Positions 61,463 to 63,855 of a DNA stretch of 63,855 nucleotides are shown piece by piece (position 1 is the stretch's first letter; each line of letters opens with the position of its first letter). The notes beneath the pieces are model-generated. The model saw nothing but the letters and a program-made list of their open reading frames with translations. It did not search any database and was not told the origin of the DNA. The stretch is from Penumbrarchaeum sp964445525 (lineage in GTDB: Archaea > Thermoplasmatota > Penumbrarchaeia > Penumbrarchaeales > Penumbrarchaeaceae): assembly GCA_964445525.1 (NCBI GenBank), contig CAYULA010000019.1:1-63855 (forward strand), written 5' to 3'. A program made the position numbers and the translations under genes.

Positions 61463-62286
61463 GGGCCGTTGAGAGGTGGGTACTTACTCTATGGCCCTGG
61501 GCGGCACTCCTGCTATCGGGAATCCTCTATTGGGTGATGCTGCCGGAACATACGGAGATTCAATCCTGGATATTCGAAGGAATGGAGGTGATCTCATACC
61601 CTGTATGGTTCCTCTCGGGAGGCCTTCTGGGTATTGTGTTTTCGGCAATATGGTCCAGATGGCCGAATTCCATCACCACGGGGGCGAGGAGAGTGGCGTT
61701 GATTATTTTCGCCTACATCGGAATCGCCATAATAATCGCACTCATAACAGGTGAAGGGCAGGGCATCGAGAGAATAGGCAACTCAGGTCCTGTAAAGGTA
61801 TGGGGTTTCATGGTTTGGACCATCCTCTCCATGGGTCCTTCGCTCATGGGAGTCCTCGCAATACTCCACCGTTCCAAATGGGCCCGTGGAATCGCCATTC
61901 TGTCCTACATCTCAACCGCCACCGCCGCAATGATATATTCCCAGGCAAGCAGGGGCGAGATCATCTCGCAGGACCCGTTTATCTCGATATTATTTATATG
62001 GGCCATAATCGCATATGTTGAGGGAATGAACTGGCAGACAAGGTACCTGGATTCCAATGAGGAATCCGCCTCGCTTCTATGGAGGAGACAGGCTTCCTTC
62101 ACCATGGTATTTCTCATCGCAGGGTCGATAATCGCTTACCTTCCATATCTTCTGACCGAGGTCTTTATCAATGTATACGAGAGCCATACCATCATGGGCA
62201 AGGGTTTCATCGGAGCTCTTTTTCTGATACCGCTGGCAGGGGCCGCCATTATCAAGAGTATAATTGAAAACAGGTCCAAGATCTAG
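61459..62286 (+). CDS. Polytopic membrane protein of a MoxR-type operon
   Basis: A 275-residue protein with seven or so hydrophobic helices, for example VLTLWPWAALLLSGILYWVML, VALIIFAYIGIAIIIALITG and FIGALFLIPLAGAAIIKSII. No family is certain; haloarchaeal MoxR/DUF58 operons carry a comparable membrane gene (DUF7519-type). The ATG at 61459 overlaps the DUF58 stop and has GGAGG seven bases before it; an ATG at 61435 is also in frame. Last gene of the operon that begins with the giant TSP3 protein. Confidence 0.75.
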   Translation: MRAVERWVLTLWPWAALLLSGILYWVMLPEHTEIQSWIFEGMEVISYPVWFLSGGLLGIVFSAIWSRWPNSITTGARRVALIIFAYIGIAIIIALITGEGQGIERIGNSGPVKVWGFMVWTILSMGPSLMGVLAILHRSKWARGIAILSYISTATAAMIYSQASRGEIISQDPFISILFIWAIIAYVEGMNWQTRYLDSNEESASLLWRRQASFTMVFLIAGSIIAYLPYLLTEVFINVYESHTIMGKGFIGALFLIPLAGAAIIKSIIENRSKI

Positions 62287-62374
62287 AGACCATACCGTCA
62301 ATTCTTAAATAATATGGTCGTCTTGGTTCGAATACAGGCTTATAATCCTTTGAACGATTCCAGGAGTCGATAAC

Positions 62375-63544
62375 ATGGATCCCGAACCCGTCACCGCCTA
62401 CGAGGTGGAGGAATATCCCGAGGAAGAGGAATACAGGTCAAGGAGGCTTACAGCAGGACCGATCATTGCCATAGTGGTTGTTGTGATAATCCTGCTTGCG
62501 CTTGGTTTCTATTTCTTCTGGGGGACCTCAGTCGATGAGGTGAGGGTCCTCGAGGTTGACGAGGTGATGGGCCCTGATGACAACTTCAAGGGAATAGAGG
62601 TTAGGGTGATCGCAATAAGCTCCGGTGCCCAGAGAGTGGACGGGACCGGGACATTGGACATAATCCATGCAGGGTCCAAGGTATTCTCAACAAAGGTCGA
62701 TGTGGAAAATGATGAGGCCACCACCACAGTGGATTACGAGGATTTCGCGATGAAGAACGGAGTATATGAGATCAGGTTCACCATGGAGGGAAAGACCGGA
62801 AAGGCGGATGAGGATTTCTTCGTGAGACACGTTCCCGAAACCCTGGAGATTGAATTTGCCCAGACCTACGATCCGGAAACCCAGGATACGAAATCGCTGG
62901 TAGTAGTGACCCCAAGGATAGAGATCCCCGAAGGTGGAAGGGCCATACTCGTCAAGGATTACAACAGACATTTCAGGATCAACTTGATCACAATCGATCC
63001 GCTTGGAGAGAGATCCGAACAGGAAAGGACCATGTACGAATGGCATCAGAACCAGTCATCACTTCAGATCGATCCCAGCTGGGAGCTGATGGGAAATTAT
63101 ACAGTCTCCGCAGAGTTCACGAATCTGCTTGTCAAGGAGGATTCGGAGTTCAGGACCCTCACGAGTGTCCCCGAAGAAGTTACAACCTTCATCAACAAGG
63201 CTCCTTTGATGGGGGATATTGATCATTCTCCATCCAGAGTCAGGGTGAATCAGGAATTCGAGCTCACCATGAGGGCCTTCGATCAGGATTCCAATGGTGG
63301 AATTGAATATTTCATGATAGACTGGGATGCCGAAGATGATGAAGATGAACTAGAGGTTGTTTATGTCGATGGTTCGCAGACTGCCCTGGCCAGGGTAACC
63401 CATACTTACTCGGAAACCGGAACCAAGACAATCACCATCACGGCTGCCGACAACGGATTTGTTGACGATTCGAATACTGACAATCTAATAAACGAGAAGA
63501 AATTCGCATCTACCCTCTACGATGTGAATGTAAGGGTCCTCTGA
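62375..63544 (+). CDS. Membrane-anchored PKD-like protein
   Basis: A 389-residue protein with a short acidic cytoplasmic N-terminus, one helix (IIAIVVVVIILLALGFYFFW) and a large exported beta-rich region. The C-terminal 110 residues match a PKD domain: INKAPLMGDIDHSPSRVRVNQEFELTMRAFDQDSNGG then ARVTHTYSETGTKTITITAADN. PKD folds mediate protein or glycan binding at the surface. GGAG lies eight bases before the ATG, and TATAAT at 62341 suggests its own promoter with a short leader. Middle region unassigned. Confidence 0.78.
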   Translation: MDPEPVTAYEVEEYPEEEEYRSRRLTAGPIIAIVVVVIILLALGFYFFWGTSVDEVRVLEVDEVMGPDDNFKGIEVRVIAISSGAQRVDGTGTLDIIHAGSKVFSTKVDVENDEATTTVDYEDFAMKNGVYEIRFTMEGKTGKADEDFFVRHVPETLEIEFAQTYDPETQDTKSLVVVTPRIEIPEGGRAILVKDYNRHFRINLITIDPLGERSEQERTMYEWHQNQSSLQIDPSWELMGNYTVSAEFTNLLVKEDSEFRTLTSVPEEVTTFINKAPLMGDIDHSPSRVRVNQEFELTMRAFDQDSNGGIEYFMIDWDAEDDEDELEVVYVDGSQTALARVTHTYSETGTKTITITAADNGFVDDSNTDNLINEKKFASTLYDVNVRVL

Positions 63545-63576
63545 TATTGATTGAAACCTTTTCAGGCAGGACAATG

Positions 63577-63584
63577 TTTATATT
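63577..63584 (+). promoter_or_regulatory. TATA box of the tRNA-Val gene
   Basis: TTTATATT lies about 40 bases before the tRNA 5' end, giving a transcription start a few bases upstream of the mature tRNA. Confidence 0.65.
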
Positions 63585-63619
63585 TCTTATGTCAATCCCG
63601 ATAATCCGCTCCAATCCGT

Positions 63620-63693
63620 GGGCCGATGGTCTAGGTGGTTATGACGTCGCCTTGACATGGCGGAGGTCCCCGGTTCAAATCCGGGTCGGCCCA
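63620..63693 (+). tRNA. tRNA-Val (GAC anticodon)
   Basis: A 74-base tRNA. The acceptor stem pairs GGGCCGA with TCGGCCC and ends in discriminator A. The anticodon stem TCGCC/GGCGG holds the loop TTGACAT, anticodon GAC, reading valine GUC. The T arm is CCCGG-TTCAAAT-CCGGG. CCA is not encoded. No intron is seen. The 3' end lies in an inverted repeat with downstream sequence, and a 16-base copy of its 3' end occurs 122 bases later. Confidence 0.95.
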
Positions 63694-63720
63694 CTATTCT
63701 CATTTTCATTCGAATAGTGG
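63691..63720 (+). terminator. Hairpin overlapping the tRNA-Val 3' end
   Basis: CCACTATTC (63691-63699) pairs perfectly with GAATAGTGG (63712-63720) across a 12-base loop. It begins in the last three bases of the mature tRNA. It may take part in termination or 3' processing. Confidence 0.5.
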
Positions 63721-63745
63721 ACCTTCCCCGGATTTTTCAAACATC

Positions 63746-63770
63746 ATGAAAATCTCTACGAGATTTTCAT
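63746..63770 (+). other. 11-bp perfect hairpin downstream of tRNA-Val
   Basis: ATGAAAATCTC (63746-63756) and GAGATTTTCAT (63760-63770) form a perfect 11-base stem with a 3-base loop (TAC). No gene is present here. It could be a terminator, a small RNA element or part of a mobile-element end. Confidence 0.5.
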
Positions 63771-63777
63771 TGCCCAC

Positions 63778-63796
63778 ATCTTTTCTTCGAAAAGAT
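63778..63796 (+). other. 8-bp perfect hairpin downstream of tRNA-Val
   Basis: ATCTTTTC (63778-63785) and GAAAAGAT (63789-63796) pair perfectly around TTC, directly before the copied tRNA 3' end. Confidence 0.5.
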
Positions 63797-63801
63797 CTGG
63801 G

Positions 63802-63817
63802 TCCGGGTCGGCCCACT
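63802..63817 (+). repeat. Copy of the tRNA-Val 3' end (possible att site)
   Basis: TCCGGGTCGGCCCACT at 63802-63817 exactly repeats 63680-63695, the 3' part of the tRNA T arm and acceptor stem plus two following bases. Direct repeats of a tRNA 3' end are the classic mark of integration by tyrosine-recombinase elements. Only 106 bases lie between the copies and no integrase is in view, so this may be a deletion scar or the edge of an element to the right. Confidence 0.6.
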
Positions 63818-63855
63818 TTCGTTTCTCATTAACATACAATTATTGAAATGGGACA

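Overview
The window looks like a piece of an archaeal chromosome, most likely from a Thermoplasmatota-type euryarchaeote. Archaeal markers are RNase P protein component 4 (rnp4) next to a YhbY-like RNA-binding gene, an XPD/Rad3-type iron-sulfur helicase, the archaeal purine enzyme PurP, a KaiC-type ATPase, a TadA/TadC-type type IV filament machine, and TATA boxes about 25 bases before many start codons (leaderless genes). The lineage is inferred from gene content and style; no 16S rRNA or ribosomal protein gene is present to confirm it. A tRNA-Val(GAC) gene sits at the right end.

Layout. 1-3.4 kb: an AT-rich leftward group with a winged-helix/TPR regulator, a caspase-like protein that lacks its catalytic cysteine, and a secreted LamG-like protein. 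3.8-6.4 kb: TrkH potassium uptake and a ClC-type chloride protein, convergent. 6.6-17 kb: two giant surface proteins (a NosD-like beta-helix and a Kelch propeller) around the rnp4/yhbY pair. 17.2-21.1 kb: a compact TadA-TadC-pilin operon. 21-25.2 kb: a lipoprotein, a secreted cyclophilin, a DUF3783 protein and an ABC transporter. 25.3-28.1 kb: a small membrane protein, a methyltransferase-TPR fusion and a radical SAM/SPASM enzyme. 28.2-43.7 kb: three AAA ATPases with C-terminal nuclease-like motifs, interleaved with surface proteins (PQQ-like propeller, TSP3-repeat protein, GH97 glycosidase, FG-GAP protein). 43.9-51.2 kb: mostly housekeeping genes (GNAT-YoaP, KaiC-like ATPase, helicase, PurP). 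51.4-62.3 kb: an operon of a giant TSP3/transglutaminase-like/DUF4129 protein, DUF4350, DUF58 and a membrane protein, related to MoxR-associated operons. 62.4-63.9 kb: a PKD-like membrane protein, then tRNA-Val followed by three perfect hairpins and a copy of the tRNA 3' end.

Two themes stand out. First, the cell invests heavily in very large, acidic, calcium-motif-rich secreted proteins anchored by a C-terminal membrane helix. Second, each of the three AAA ATPase genes has its own private palindrome or operator array placed exactly on its promoter or start codon, which suggests a family of self-controlled single-gene modules. Several proteins of usually enzymatic folds have lost key residues (caspase-like, transglutaminase-like, ClC, KaiC-like), which suggests binding or sensing roles.
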